Positions 36,122 to 44,903 of a DNA stretch of 64,000 bases are shown here, in pieces (the stretch's first letter is position 1; every line of letters starts with the position of its first letter). The stretch comes from Candidatus Vicinibacter affinis (GTDB taxonomy: Bacteria > Bacteroidota > Bacteroidia > Chitinophagales > Saprospiraceae), in contig JADJNH010000005.1 of NCBI GenBank assembly GCA_016714365.1, forward strand, positions 1,960,501 to 2,024,500, given 5' to 3'. A model generated the notes under the pieces. That model saw only the letters and a list, made by a program, of their open reading frames with translations. It searched no databases and had not been told where the DNA came from. The position numbers were made by a program, and so were the translations under genes.

Positions 36122-37732
36122 ATGAATCCGACTGTCATTCAAATCTGGCCTTTTCTTGCAGGTTTGGGACTTTTTCTTTTTGGAATGTCTCAGATGGAAG
36201 AATCATTAAGGAAAATGGCAGGCCGAAGCTTTACCAAGTTTCTTAAAGAACATACCAGAAATCCGATAAAAGCCGTGCTTTCCGGGGCGTTGATTACTGC
36301 TGTTTTGCAAAGCAGCGCAATGGTCACTTTGTTGGTAATGTCTTTTACAAGTGCAGGAATCCTTCTGCTCAAGAGCGGGATAGGTATAATTCTAGGTGCA
36401 AATCTTGGGACGACCATTACAGGATGGCTCGTATCACTTTTGGGATTTAAGTATCGACTAGACGTTATCATTTTACCCTTAATAGCCATTGGGGGTCTTG
36501 GCACCCTCTTTCTAACAAAACAGTGGCTGAATCAAACTTGTAGATTTTTAATGGGGTTTGGCCTGATCTTTTTGGGACTTGAATATATGAAAGGAGCTTT
36601 TGCCGAATTTGCTCAGCAAATGGACCTCACTTTTTTGAATGGAAAACCATACGTATTATTCTTTGCAGTTGGTTTTTTGCTTGCCGCGGGTCTGCAATCC
36701 AGTTCGGCGAGTATGGTTATTTTTTTATCGGCCCTATCTGTTGGAATCATTCAGGTCGATCAGTGTCTTTTTATGGTGATTGGAGCGGATCTAGGAACCA
36801 CCATTTCTGCATTTTTAGGTACATTAAAAGGAAATACCATTCGGAAAAAGACAGGATGGGCGCAGATATATATCAACGTGTTCAGTGCAATTGTTGCATG
36901 GTTGATGATGAGTGTTTATATTTTTATCATCAGGGAAATATTGAACATAAGGGATGACATGGTTGCTGTTGCTGCATTTCACAGCATGGTAAATTTCTTT
37001 GGGATCATTTTAATGCTGCCATTTTTAGGAATATTTACCAAGTTTATTGACCGGTCCATTTCAAGCAGGGAGGTTTCAAAAAATAAATTTTTAAAAGGAG
37101 TTAGTCCATTAGAATCTGGATCAGCGTTAATGGCTCTTCGGAAAGAAGCGAAGTATTTTCTTGGGGAGTCAATAAGACTTAATAGGATTATGATGCGGAT
37201 TGAAGAATCTCCTGATGATGAAATTGAACAGTATGGTTATATGAAAGAATATGAAAATGAGATTACTAATTTTTATATTCAAATGCAACAAGGTAATTTG
37301 TCTGCTGAAGATGCCCACGCTGTTTCACATATCAGCGCAGCTGTCAGGAATGCGGCATTGGGCGTGAAGGATATCAAGGACATCAGTCATAATCTTTTCA
37401 ACTTAAGGAACAGTAGCCATACAGATCAATATTCCTATTTTATTAAACTCCAGACTTCTCAGCAGGAATACTACGATTTGTTAAAAAAATTAATGAGTGA
37501 AAATCAAAAGGATTCCTTAAAGCTTGTTAAACAAGTGCGACAAGCAAATTTGAAAATTCATATGGAAGTGAATAAAACTTTAATGGAGATTTTTGCTTCA
37601 AATGTTGATGCGTTGGATTTCGATTTTTCATCACTGATGAATCTCACCAGAGAAATCAATAATTCCAATGAATATATTTCTCAGGCTTTTGAGAATTTGA
37701 AAAGTTTGGAAATGGGTGGCAATAAATATTAA
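36122..37732 (+). CDS. Na+/phosphate cotransporter (NptA/PNaS family) with PhoU-like C-terminus
   Basis: The 536-residue protein has the inverted pair of QSS motifs that define the family: 'LQSSAMVTLLVMSFTSAG' near 60-77 and 'LQSSSASMVIFLSALSVG' near 190-207. About eight membrane segments precede residue 310. The remaining ~200 residues are helical and charged, matching the PhoU-like domain often fused here. It imports inorganic phosphate with Na+ and is co-transcribed with the CoA-transferase directly upstream. A strong bidirectional terminator follows. Confidence 0.9.
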   Translation: MNPTVIQIWPFLAGLGLFLFGMSQMEESLRKMAGRSFTKFLKEHTRNPIKAVLSGALITAVLQSSAMVTLLVMSFTSAGILLLKSGIGIILGANLGTTITGWLVSLLGFKYRLDVIILPLIAIGGLGTLFLTKQWLNQTCRFLMGFGLIFLGLEYMKGAFAEFAQQMDLTFLNGKPYVLFFAVGFLLAAGLQSSSASMVIFLSALSVGIIQVDQCLFMVIGADLGTTISAFLGTLKGNTIRKKTGWAQIYINVFSAIVAWLMMSVYIFIIREILNIRDDMVAVAAFHSMVNFFGIILMLPFLGIFTKFIDRSISSREVSKNKFLKGVSPLESGSALMALRKEAKYFLGESIRLNRIMMRIEESPDDEIEQYGYMKEYENEITNFYIQMQQGNLSAEDAHAVSHISAAVRNAALGVKDIKDISHNLFNLRNSSHTDQYSYFIKLQTSQQEYYDLLKKLMSENQKDSLKLVKQVRQANLKIHMEVNKTLMEIFASNVDALDFDFSSLMNLTREINNSNEYISQAFENLKSLEMGGNKY

Positions 37733-37791
37733 TTCATTGAAGATCAGTTGTTGGGAAAAATTATTCCTAATACTTGTCAGTAGAAAATAAA

Positions 37792-37821
37792 AAACCGGCT
37801 TGTTGTAGAACAAGCCGGTTT
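37792..37821. terminator. Bidirectional terminator, perfect 13-bp stem
   Basis: AAACCGGCTTGTT (37792-37804) and AACAAGCCGGTTT (37809-37821) pair perfectly around a GTAG loop, with A/T runs on both sides. It lies between the convergent Na/Pi transporter and duplicated-domain lipoprotein genes and can end both. Confidence 0.9.
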
Positions 37822-37852
37822 AAATTATTATTTAGATTGGACTCCTCTCTAA

Positions 37853-38521
37853 TTAATCTCTGCAAGCGTCTTTTAAAGCTTTTAGATCTTCTTTACTATT
37901 CACAGTTACAGAACTGCCATCCTTTTTTAAGGTAACACTGAAAGGAAATTTCAAATTAGGGTGGGCTGATTGTTTTCCCGGATTTGACTCCTTCCATGCT
38001 TTAAGAGCTGCTTTTAACTCTTCTTTAGAATTGGCGACCACTTCAGTGTTGTCTGGTAAGACAAGCGTAACAGGAAATACCAATTCAAAGCATGACAATC
38101 CCCGGCCTATGTGCCCGCGCGGACCTTTTCCATGTCTTGGAGGACACTCTTTTCTCAACTCGTTCAAGCCTTCTTTGGAATCCACTGTTACAGTAGTCCC
38201 ATCTGCTTTGATCACATCAATAGGGAATACAAATGCAGGTTTTCCTGAAATGGTGGGATTGTTTTTTCTCCATTCTTTAATTCCGTTTGCCATTTCTTCA
38301 TAGGAACCAAATGTTTGGGTAGTGTTGTCTGCAAACTGGATTGTCACCGGGAACACCAGTTCGAAGCATCCCAATTTTCCAAGTCCGCAACCATCCTGTA
38401 ATTGATACACCGCATCATCTACAAAATTTTCAAGGTCAACAGTTTCTTCTTTCTGACATGATGTCAAGCTGAAGAGAGCCATGGCACAAATTGCCATCCC
38501 GTTTAAAATCCATTTTTTCAT
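37853..38521 (-). CDS. Small lipoprotein with two tandem copies of a cysteine-flanked domain
   Basis: From ATG 38521 the protein has 222 residues and a lipobox SLTSC (Cys22). Two homologous ~75-residue domains follow, each beginning CFELVFPVT and ending EC or AC after 'VDSKEGLNEL' or 'VNSKEDLKAL', so each is probably closed by a disulfide. Between them lies a Gly/Pro/Arg/His-rich linker ('PPRHGKGPRGHIGRGLS'). The same domain type occurs in Bacteroidota lipoproteins of unknown function. A start eight codons upstream would add residues before a normal signal peptide and was not chosen. Confidence 0.75.
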   Translation of the reverse strand: MKKWILNGMAICAMALFSLTSCQKEETVDLENFVDDAVYQLQDGCGLGKLGCFELVFPVTIQFADNTTQTFGSYEEMANGIKEWRKNNPTISGKPAFVFPIDVIKADGTTVTVDSKEGLNELRKECPPRHGKGPRGHIGRGLSCFELVFPVTLVLPDNTEVVANSKEELKAALKAWKESNPGKQSAHPNLKFPFSVTLKKDGSSVTVNSKEDLKALKDACRD

Positions 38522-38738
38522 ATAACTAATTTTATTTGATTTCATTTTAAATTGTTCATTTGAATAATAAAGTTTCCTTTGTAAATTTTGTACTTGATTA
38601 TTTAAATATTTTTTATTCTCACTTTACTTATTTTTAAAAAGGCCGTATTTTAGGAAGATGAAGTAACCCATTAATTAAAAAAATAAATAGTATACAGTAC
38701 AGTTATGTTTTTTTGTCCTTGTATTATTAAATTGAGGT

Positions 38739-39185
38739 ATGCGTTGGATTTTATTTTTATTAATTTTATTTTGGTCTTGCAATAAAGATAATGTACACAT
38801 CGTTGACCCAGCGTTTGTTGCTTATCTGGACCTTTTTCAACAGGAGGCCTTAAATAGAGGGGTTGATGTGAGGGGCGAACTAGAAGTGCTCAATATTTCT
38901 TTTACTTCATTTGATCAAAATATTGCTGGTCAGTGTCAAGCAAGTAAGGATGCTCATACAATTTTGATGGACAGTAATTACTGGAACAAAGCTACAGACA
39001 TTGAACGAGAGGTTTTGTTGTTTCATGAATTGGGACATTGCATTCTTGGAAGATCACACCTGGATGACAAAACTGCAAGATCACAATGTGTTTCCATCAT
39101 GCGCAGTTCAAGTGGAATATGCAAGATGGAATATAATGCAAATACCCGGGGAGATTATTTGGATGAATTGTTTAAGGGAAAGTGA
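38739..39185 (+). CDS. Putative zinc metallopeptidase lipoprotein (HExxH)
   Basis: The 148-residue protein has a lipobox LFWSC (Cys14), so it is membrane-anchored. The zinc motif is HELGHCILGRSH: His96, Glu97 and His100, with a third possible ligand His107. The spacing H-x6-H is one longer than the metzincin HExxHxxGxxH. 'VSIMRS' further on could be a Met-turn. Similar short lipoprotein metallopeptidases occur across Bacteroidota; the substrate is unknown. It stands alone between non-coding spacers. Confidence 0.75.
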   Translation: MRWILFLLILFWSCNKDNVHIVDPAFVAYLDLFQQEALNRGVDVRGELEVLNISFTSFDQNIAGQCQASKDAHTILMDSNYWNKATDIEREVLLFHELGHCILGRSHLDDKTARSQCVSIMRSSSGICKMEYNANTRGDYLDELFKGK

Positions 39186-39471
39186 AATTAAATTTCCAAC
39201 TTTTGATACCGAAATAGTATAAATCAACAGATGAGCATCCACTTCTTAAATCAATTTAAACTTTAAGTCTCGTAATTATTTTTGACGGAATGCATCGATA
39301 ATTAGATTTGTAATTATATGTTGTTTTTGCAGAAGATCTAATCAGTAAATTGATATAACTTTTCTAATGAAAGGACGATGATAAAGGTTGAATAGCCGTT
39401 TGGAATATTATAATATTTGCGAAGGGAATTATCTATACATTTATTAAAATCTCAATGGCGCTGGTTTAAAT

Positions 39472-39609
39472 TTACCTTAATCGCTTTTTAAACCATTCAT
39501 ATATTTTCCTCAATATTTTTCCAATGAGAGAATTGTCTTGTGATTCCAACTTTAAAGTGTATACACTTGCTTCCTTACCCAAGTTGGTATTTATTTTGAG
39601 TGGTTTCAT
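39472..39609 (-). CDS. 45-residue basic peptide gene coupled to the yidC operon
   Basis: This short frame begins with an ATG that overlaps the stop of the DUF6438 gene as ATGA (39606-39609) and ends with TAA at 39472. The peptide, MKPLKINTNLGKEASVYTLK then an amphipathic, basic helix ending 'LRKIYEWFKKRLR', has no signal peptide. The tight stop/start overlap, as elsewhere in this operon, is the argument that it is translated. Basic residues dominate the last 20 positions, suggesting membrane-surface or RNA binding. No known family. Confidence 0.55.
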   Translation of the reverse strand: MKPLKINTNLGKEASVYTLKLESQDNSLIGKILRKIYEWFKKRLR

Positions 39610-40175
39610 TTTGATTGATAATTTATAATCATTTGGAATTTTGATTCAATCATATCTTCCAATTCCTTCAACTGAGCGGGAGAAGAGTGGTTGTCAGTAA
39701 TAAATTTTCTTAATCCATATTCTTTAATCAGAATATTCTTATTGGGCAGATCAGGCAGAAATTCTCTTTCGTTTGGAGGATATACAGAGCTTAGCTTAAA
39801 AAAGTTTATTTGATTTATTTTTTCCATCAATTTTAACCATTCATCTTCTGCCATTAGACCCCAGAACCTTCCCGGGTTTTGGACATGCATGATGCCTTGA
39901 TACAAAACGGCTCCATTGTTGAACAAGGTGTAGTTGAAGGTTGGGCAAAAACCAAAGCAGGCGGTCCGTTGATAGAACAACAACGTATCTAAATTCTGGG
40001 GTAAAGTGTCTTTTGCTTCTATTTTTCCGATAAACCTTGGAAGCGCATCCGGAATTTTTATTTGCTCTCCTGATTCCAACTGATCTCCAATTGCCTGACC
40101 CTTTTCCTTAATTGTTTTTCTATAGCATGCAAAAACAAGAAATGGAAGTAAAAGCAAAAGGAATCTTTTATTCAT
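39606..40175 (-). CDS. DUF6438-like lipoprotein
   Basis: The 189-residue protein has a lipobox LVFAC (Cys17) and then a domain with 'LLFYQRTACFGFCPTFNYTL' and an end of the type 'DLPNKNILIKEYGLRKFI'. This matches the Bacteroidota DUF6438 pattern in memory: a paired-Cys start (RTACFGxCP) and a DLP...I.D motif. Function is unknown. Its ATG overlaps the yidC stop by one base (TGATG), so it is co-translated with the insertase, and the small basic gene overlaps its end. Confidence 0.8.
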   Translation of the reverse strand: MNKRFLLLLLPFLVFACYRKTIKEKGQAIGDQLESGEQIKIPDALPRFIGKIEAKDTLPQNLDTLLFYQRTACFGFCPTFNYTLFNNGAVLYQGIMHVQNPGRFWGLMAEDEWLKLMEKINQINFFKLSSVYPPNEREFLPDLPNKNILIKEYGLRKFITDNHSSPAQLKELEDMIESKFQMIINYQSK

Positions 40176-42004
40176 CAGGATTTATTTTTGTTTTTCAATT
40201 TCTCCTGTTCCATTTTTTGCTTTTCCTTCATCATCTGTTCCAGTCTCTCCTGGAAGCCCCCCTTTTTCTTCGGTTTGTTCTTATTTAATTCCAACTGATC
40301 TCTGATCTTATCATGATTAAACAGATAACTTCTTCCCAATATTGTTTGAATGATATTCAACAAATTGCTAAAAAACATATAGCAGGTCAGACCAGCTGCC
40401 GTTTTATTGAACATAAACCAAAACATCAGAGGCATCAGATATTGCATGTAGAGCATGGCAGGGTTGGCTGAGAAATCCATGGTCTTGGAAGAAAAATAGG
40501 TGAATACCAAGGTTGAGATTACCCAAAGAAAGGCAAACAAGCTTAAGGTATTTCCAAAAAACGGTATAGAAAATGGTAAAATCAAAAATTCATCAAAGGA
40601 AGATAAGTCGGAAGCCCATAAAAATGAGGCTTGGCGAAAGTCAATGGTTGCTGGAAAAAAACGGTAGAGAGCAATCCAAATAGGCATTTGCAACAAAAGT
40701 GGAAAGCATCCCCCCAAGGGATTTACACCAAATTCGTTGTACATTTTCATGGTCTCGACCTGTTGTTGTTGCAGGTCGTCTTTATGTTTGGCTTTTACTT
40801 TATCAATTTCAGGTTTGAGGGCCGTCATCCTTGCCTGAGATTTTAACATCTTGTATGCCAATGGAAAAACCAAGAGCTTTACAATAAGGGTCATCAATAA
40901 AATAATCAAACCCTTGCTTCCCATAAAGTCATTGAGGAATGAAAATAGCGGACGGATCATGTGTCGGTTGATGGTCCCGAAAATAGACCAACCATATGGG
41001 ATGATGTCTTGAAGATGGTTCTTGAATTGACTTAGACGTTTGTATTCATTGGGTCCCAGATACCATTGCATGTCAAAATTCTTTCCATGCACAGAGGCGG
41101 CCGGAATATTTAAGGTCGATTTAAGTAATTTAAGATCTTCACTATTCTCGGCCAACATTACCGTTTCAAAACTCCCACTGCTAAAACCTTCCTTGGGGAT
41201 TAAAGAGGAATTGAAAAACTGATTGGAATGGGATACCCACTCAACAGACTTTGTTTTACTGTCGTGTTTATCATCTGAGCGACAAGAACAATAATCGGCA
41301 TCCTCTTCTTTTTCCTTGTAATAAACCGAGGTATAGAATTTTTCATATTCATAATTTTTCTCAAGCTTATCCAGATAATTTTCCCACTGCAAAACAACAT
41401 CATTGGAGGCGCCGGCATGATCAACCCGAATTGAATAATCCAAAACATAATCTTCCGGCTTTAGATGATAGGATACAAAAAAAGTACCACCACCAGGTAA
41501 ATTGGCTTTTAACTCAACAGACTCGTCGGTTTTGTTTGTGGATTCAAAAACTAATAAACCGGTATTGACAGGGCCCTGGGCTGTTTGAATTTGGTAATCA
41601 AATTTATTCTTAGGGTCTTCTAATAAAAAAAGGTCAGAAACAATTTCTTCGTTGTTTTTACCCGGAGAGATCTTTTTGTAGTTGTCTATTTTGGCTTTAA
41701 TGATTTTAGCGCCTTTGTTGCTGATGGAGATTTCAACTAATTTATTCTTAAGCACAAAGGTTTGTTCTTGTATTAGGCTGTCCTTTGAAGTAGTGTCTAA
41801 GATTGTCCCGCTGTTTTGAGCCACGGGGGCTTGCATAAATTTTGAGGTGTCTCCTGAGGGTTGAGGCTGGCTGGCTAAAGCAATTGAATCTGCAAATTTT
41901 TTCTCTTTAGCTTTTTTTTCCATGTTGGGCTTAAAGAAGAATTCACTCCACACAAACAAAACTGCGAAAATCAATGCAAAACCAATTATATGATTACGTT
42001 CCAT
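40175..42004 (-). CDS. yidC: Membrane protein insertase YidC
   Basis: The 609-residue protein is the Gram-negative YidC layout: an N-terminal signal anchor (IIGFALIFAVLFVW), a large periplasmic beta-domain (about 60-350) and a C-terminal five-helix insertase core. Core motifs are 'LLMTLIVKLLVFPLAYK' and 'GGCFPLLLQMPIWIALYRFF', and the charged tail ends in repeated Lys. It inserts and folds inner-membrane proteins, with or without SecYEG. ATG 42004 is chosen over one 42 bases upstream because a well-formed promoter overlaps that extension. It heads the operon yidC-DUF6438-small ORF. Confidence 0.95.
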   Translation of the reverse strand: MERNHIIGFALIFAVLFVWSEFFFKPNMEKKAKEKKFADSIALASQPQPSGDTSKFMQAPVAQNSGTILDTTSKDSLIQEQTFVLKNKLVEISISNKGAKIIKAKIDNYKKISPGKNNEEIVSDLFLLEDPKNKFDYQIQTAQGPVNTGLLVFESTNKTDESVELKANLPGGGTFFVSYHLKPEDYVLDYSIRVDHAGASNDVVLQWENYLDKLEKNYEYEKFYTSVYYKEKEEDADYCSCRSDDKHDSKTKSVEWVSHSNQFFNSSLIPKEGFSSGSFETVMLAENSEDLKLLKSTLNIPAASVHGKNFDMQWYLGPNEYKRLSQFKNHLQDIIPYGWSIFGTINRHMIRPLFSFLNDFMGSKGLIILLMTLIVKLLVFPLAYKMLKSQARMTALKPEIDKVKAKHKDDLQQQQVETMKMYNEFGVNPLGGCFPLLLQMPIWIALYRFFPATIDFRQASFLWASDLSSFDEFLILPFSIPFFGNTLSLFAFLWVISTLVFTYFSSKTMDFSANPAMLYMQYLMPLMFWFMFNKTAAGLTCYMFFSNLLNIIQTILGRSYLFNHDKIRDQLELNKNKPKKKGGFQERLEQMMKEKQKMEQEKLKNKNKS

Positions 42005-42027
42005 GAATGCTGATAAATTTTGGCCTG

Positions 42028-42060
42028 CAAAGCTACAAATCCTCATGCCATTGATCCAAA
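42028..42060 (-). promoter_or_regulatory. Promoter TTTG-N21-TAGCTTTG of yidC
   Basis: On the minus strand TTTG (42060-42057) is followed after 21 bases by TAGCTTTG (42035-42028), an excellent match to TTG/TAnnTTTG. It ends 24 bases before ATG 42004, and this fixes that start. Confidence 0.7.
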
Positions 42061-42184
42061 GAATCTCGATGATTGAAGCTTAAATTACGATGAAGGGCGT
42101 AAGAGGAGGTGATAATAGGGTAAATCTGACACATCTGTGAGGACGGAAACAGCACAATTGTTGGGTTCTACATTCCCTAAAATG

Positions 42185-42214
42185 AAACTACCAGGCTCTT
42201 TAGTCTGGTAGTTT
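42185..42214. repeat. 10-bp inverted repeat in the yidC-aroA spacer
   Basis: AAACTACCAG (42185-42194) and CTGGTAGTTT (42205-42214) form a perfect hairpin with a 10-base loop in the 591-base divergent spacer. No good T-run follows, so it is not a clear terminator, and it is not next to a gene end. Confidence 0.6.
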
Positions 42215-42270
42215 ATTTAGACAGTAGTAGGTAAAATATGTATTTTTATTGGATTTGTTGGGATGAAAAC

Positions 42271-42290
42271 TCCGATACCCGGGTACCGGA
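42271..42290. repeat. 20-bp near-perfect palindrome in the yidC-aroA spacer
   Basis: The 20 bases centred on CCCGGG differ from their reverse complement by only one pair, and contain GTACC and TACCC arms. Just beyond, TTACCT and AGGTAA flank an 11-base spacer. Possible operator or the relic of a mobile element. The rest of the 42061-42595 spacer shows no gene. Confidence 0.5.
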
Positions 42291-42456
42291 GCTAACCTTA
42301 CCTATCACTACCTGAGGTAAATAACAGGTACGTTTTCAATATTCACAATCAACAAATCAATTCTTTATTTGAAACCGGTAACATACTATTAAAGATTCCT
42401 ATTAGTCAAAAAACGCTGCTTAGTCAAATAAAAAATGTTAAAGTTTTTGACATATT

Positions 42457-42464
42457 TAATTTTG
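42457..42464 (+). promoter_or_regulatory. Possible -7 box (TAATTTTG) upstream of aroA
   Basis: TAATTTTG matches TAnnTTTG but no TTG sits 17-23 bases ahead, and it is 132 bases from the aroA start, implying a long leader. Confidence 0.25.
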
Positions 42465-42595
42465 TAATTTATAAATAATAGATAATCAAACATTTAATCA
42501 TGTTGAGTCATGGCCTTTTATGGCATGCATTCAAGATTTTTAGTTAAGTTGTTTGAGGCTAGTATCAGAAAACGTATTATTGTGGTCTTCTACTT

Positions 42596-43825
42596 ATGAC
42601 ATACCAGCTAAATGCCCAAGGGGTGGGCAGTGATTTTACAATTGCTTTACCGGGATCAAAGAGTGAAACCAACCGACTGTTGATCATCGAGGCACTCAGT
42701 GACAAAAGAGTTGAAATTCTTAACCCATCTGAGGCGCAAGACAGTCAAATTATGGTGGACCTGATCCAATCAAAGGAATCCATACTGAATGTAGGAGATG
42801 CTGGGACTGTCATGAGATTTCTTGCGGCTTATTTTGCTTTAATTCCAGGGGAGCGAATATTAACCGGAAGTGCCAGGATGTTGCAGCGTCCGATTGGTCC
42901 CTTGGTTGATGCATTAAGGAGTTTGGGGGGCACAATCAGTTACCTGGGAGAAGAGGGCTTTCCCCCCATTAAAATCAAAGGAGGAGCCTTGCAGGGAGGG
43001 GAACTTCTCTTAGAAGGCAAACAAAGCAGCCAGTTTGCTTCTGCTTTAATATTAATCGCATCTTCTCTTCCTGGTGGTCTCACACTTCTGATTCCAAAAG
43101 ACCAGGTTTCAGGAAGTTATATAGACTTCACGCTCGGGATTTTAAAAAAACTCGGTATTGAGATAATAAGGAATGTTGAAGGGGTCCGAATTCTTTCTGG
43201 CGATTACCAGGAGAATAAATGGGTTATAGAGGGGGATTACAGTGCAGCCTCGTATTGGTATGAGTGGCTTTGTTTTCTTCCGAATCATGTACAAATCAAA
43301 TTGCCCGGGCTGTATCCGAATAGTTATCAGCCGGATGGTAGGGTGGTGGAGATTTTCAAGCGGTTGGGGATCGATACGGTGTATGATGAAGTTGGTGTAA
43401 TTATTTCTAAGAATCCCGATTTTAATTTACCAGAAGATATTTTGCATTTTGATTGCATTGAAACCCCTGATCTTGCACAGACCATTGCTGTTGCCTGTGC
43501 CGGGTTGGGGATAAGTGTTCAAATATCCGGACTGAGTACACTCAGGATAAAGGAAACGGATCGTATCCATGCCTTAGAGATCGAACTTCGCAGATTGGGT
43601 TTGAATCCTGTTGCAGGACCGAATGAAATTTTAATTCCAAAGGGAGCGCTAAAAAATCCACTTGAGCCAATTCAAACATATGGCGATCATCGCATGGTGA
43701 TGGCGTTTACACCACTGGTAAGTATCCTCGGAGAACTTTCTATCTTTGATCCCTTACAGGTCAAGAAATCTTATCCAGGATTTTGGGATCAGGCACAAAA
43801 TTTTTGTAAGATTCGCAGTCTTTGA
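42596..43825 (+). CDS. aroA: 3-phosphoshikimate 1-carboxyvinyltransferase (EPSP synthase)
   Basis: The 409-residue enzyme joins PEP to shikimate-3-phosphate, the sixth shikimate-pathway step. Recognisable motifs are LPGSKSETNR at the substrate lysine, VGDAGTVMRFLAAY, the mid-protein 'GKQSSQFASALILIA', 'KETDRIHALEIELRRLG' and the C-terminal TYGDHRMVMAF. Overall it is a little short for the family (usual ~430), as in several Bacteroidota. Six bases separate it from aroC, which uses its product, so they form an operon. Confidence 0.93.
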   Translation: MTYQLNAQGVGSDFTIALPGSKSETNRLLIIEALSDKRVEILNPSEAQDSQIMVDLIQSKESILNVGDAGTVMRFLAAYFALIPGERILTGSARMLQRPIGPLVDALRSLGGTISYLGEEGFPPIKIKGGALQGGELLLEGKQSSQFASALILIASSLPGGLTLLIPKDQVSGSYIDFTLGILKKLGIEIIRNVEGVRILSGDYQENKWVIEGDYSAASYWYEWLCFLPNHVQIKLPGLYPNSYQPDGRVVEIFKRLGIDTVYDEVGVIISKNPDFNLPEDILHFDCIETPDLAQTIAVACAGLGISVQISGLSTLRIKETDRIHALEIELRRLGLNPVAGPNEILIPKGALKNPLEPIQTYGDHRMVMAFTPLVSILGELSIFDPLQVKKSYPGFWDQAQNFCKIRSL

Positions 43826-43831
43826 AATTAT

Positions 43832-44812
43832 ATGAATTCCTTCGGCAGAATTTTTAAGGTAAGTATTTACGGAGAATCACATGGACCTGTCGTGGGTATT
43901 CTAATAGATGGGATTCCACCCGGAATTGAATTGAGCGCAACTGATTTCTATTCAGATATCGCAAGAAGAAAACCTGGATCGAAAGGGACTACCACCAGAG
44001 TTGAGGCGGACGAACCTGTCATTAAATCAGGCGTTTTTAATCAAAAGACAACCGGCGCACCCTTGTGTATTGAATTTATCAATTCCAATATCAGATCAGG
44101 TGATTACGATCAGTTTGTCAATCAACCCAGACCGGGGCATTCAGATTTCAGTGCTTCGAGAAAATTCAAAAATTTTAATGATCATCGTGGTGGTGGTCAT
44201 TTTTCCGGGCGTCTTACTGCAGCAATTGTTGCCGCCGGTGTGGTTGCAAAGAAAATATTGACCAACATACAGATCCAGGCAAGAATTGTTGAGGCAGGAG
44301 GAAAAGAAAATATAGAGGAAGCTTTGCAATTGGCTTTGGAAAGTAATGACAGCATTGGCGGTATTGTTGAGTGTCGGGTTACTGGTATTCCAGTTGGATG
44401 GGGGGAGCCTTTTTTTGATTCTTTAGAGTCAGTACTGGCTCACTTAATGTTTGCCATTCCTGCTGTTAAGGGGATTGAATTTGGCAGTGGGTTCCAGGCA
44501 GCAAAAATGAAGGGGTCCACCCACAATGATCCAATCATTGATCAGGAGGGACATACCCTTACTAATCATTCCGGAGGAATATCCGGTGGCTTGGGAAATG
44601 GCAACGAGATGGTTTTTCGCATTGCTGTAAAACCCACCTCGAGTACACCTCAAAAACAGCAGACCTATGATTTTGAAAAAACAACTGTCAGCGAATTGGT
44701 TGTGGAGGGACGCCATGACTTGTGTATAGCACTTAGGGTTCCAGTAGTTGTCGAAGCCATGACGGCATTGGGGCTTGTAGATCTTATGTTTATACAATCT
44801 TTAAGAGGTTGA
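43832..44812 (+). CDS. aroC: Chorismate synthase
   Basis: The enzyme removes phosphate from EPSP to give chorismate, using reduced FMN. Motifs seen: NSFGRIFKVSIYGESHG at the start, RRKPGSKG, 'QPRPGHSDF', NDHRGGGHFSGRLTAAIVAAG, and 'NHSGGISGGLGNGNEM'. At 326 residues it is shorter than the usual ~350-360, mainly through a compact C-terminus. All core blocks are present, so it should be functional. The gene follows aroA by six bases. Confidence 0.93.
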   Translation: MNSFGRIFKVSIYGESHGPVVGILIDGIPPGIELSATDFYSDIARRKPGSKGTTTRVEADEPVIKSGVFNQKTTGAPLCIEFINSNIRSGDYDQFVNQPRPGHSDFSASRKFKNFNDHRGGGHFSGRLTAAIVAAGVVAKKILTNIQIQARIVEAGGKENIEEALQLALESNDSIGGIVECRVTGIPVGWGEPFFDSLESVLAHLMFAIPAVKGIEFGSGFQAAKMKGSTHNDPIIDQEGHTLTNHSGGISGGLGNGNEMVFRIAVKPTSSTPQKQQTYDFEKTTVSELVVEGRHDLCIALRVPVVVEAMTALGLVDLMFIQSLRG

Positions 44813-44903
44813 TGGAATTTTAAAATAATTTAAAATTTAGTAATTGTTTGTTTGATTAAAAATCTTGTAATAATATTACAGTCACACCAACAAATTATCA
44901 TCC

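Noticed and set aside
39001..39222. Plus-strand frame overlapping the metallopeptidase gene
   Set aside because: It is an alternate frame of a gene with lipobox and HExxH motif; the peptide has no recognisable features.
43832..44812. Truncation or pseudogene status for chorismate synthase
   Set aside because: The protein is about 25-35 residues short of the usual length, but every core motif is present, and the C-terminus ends in a normal way.
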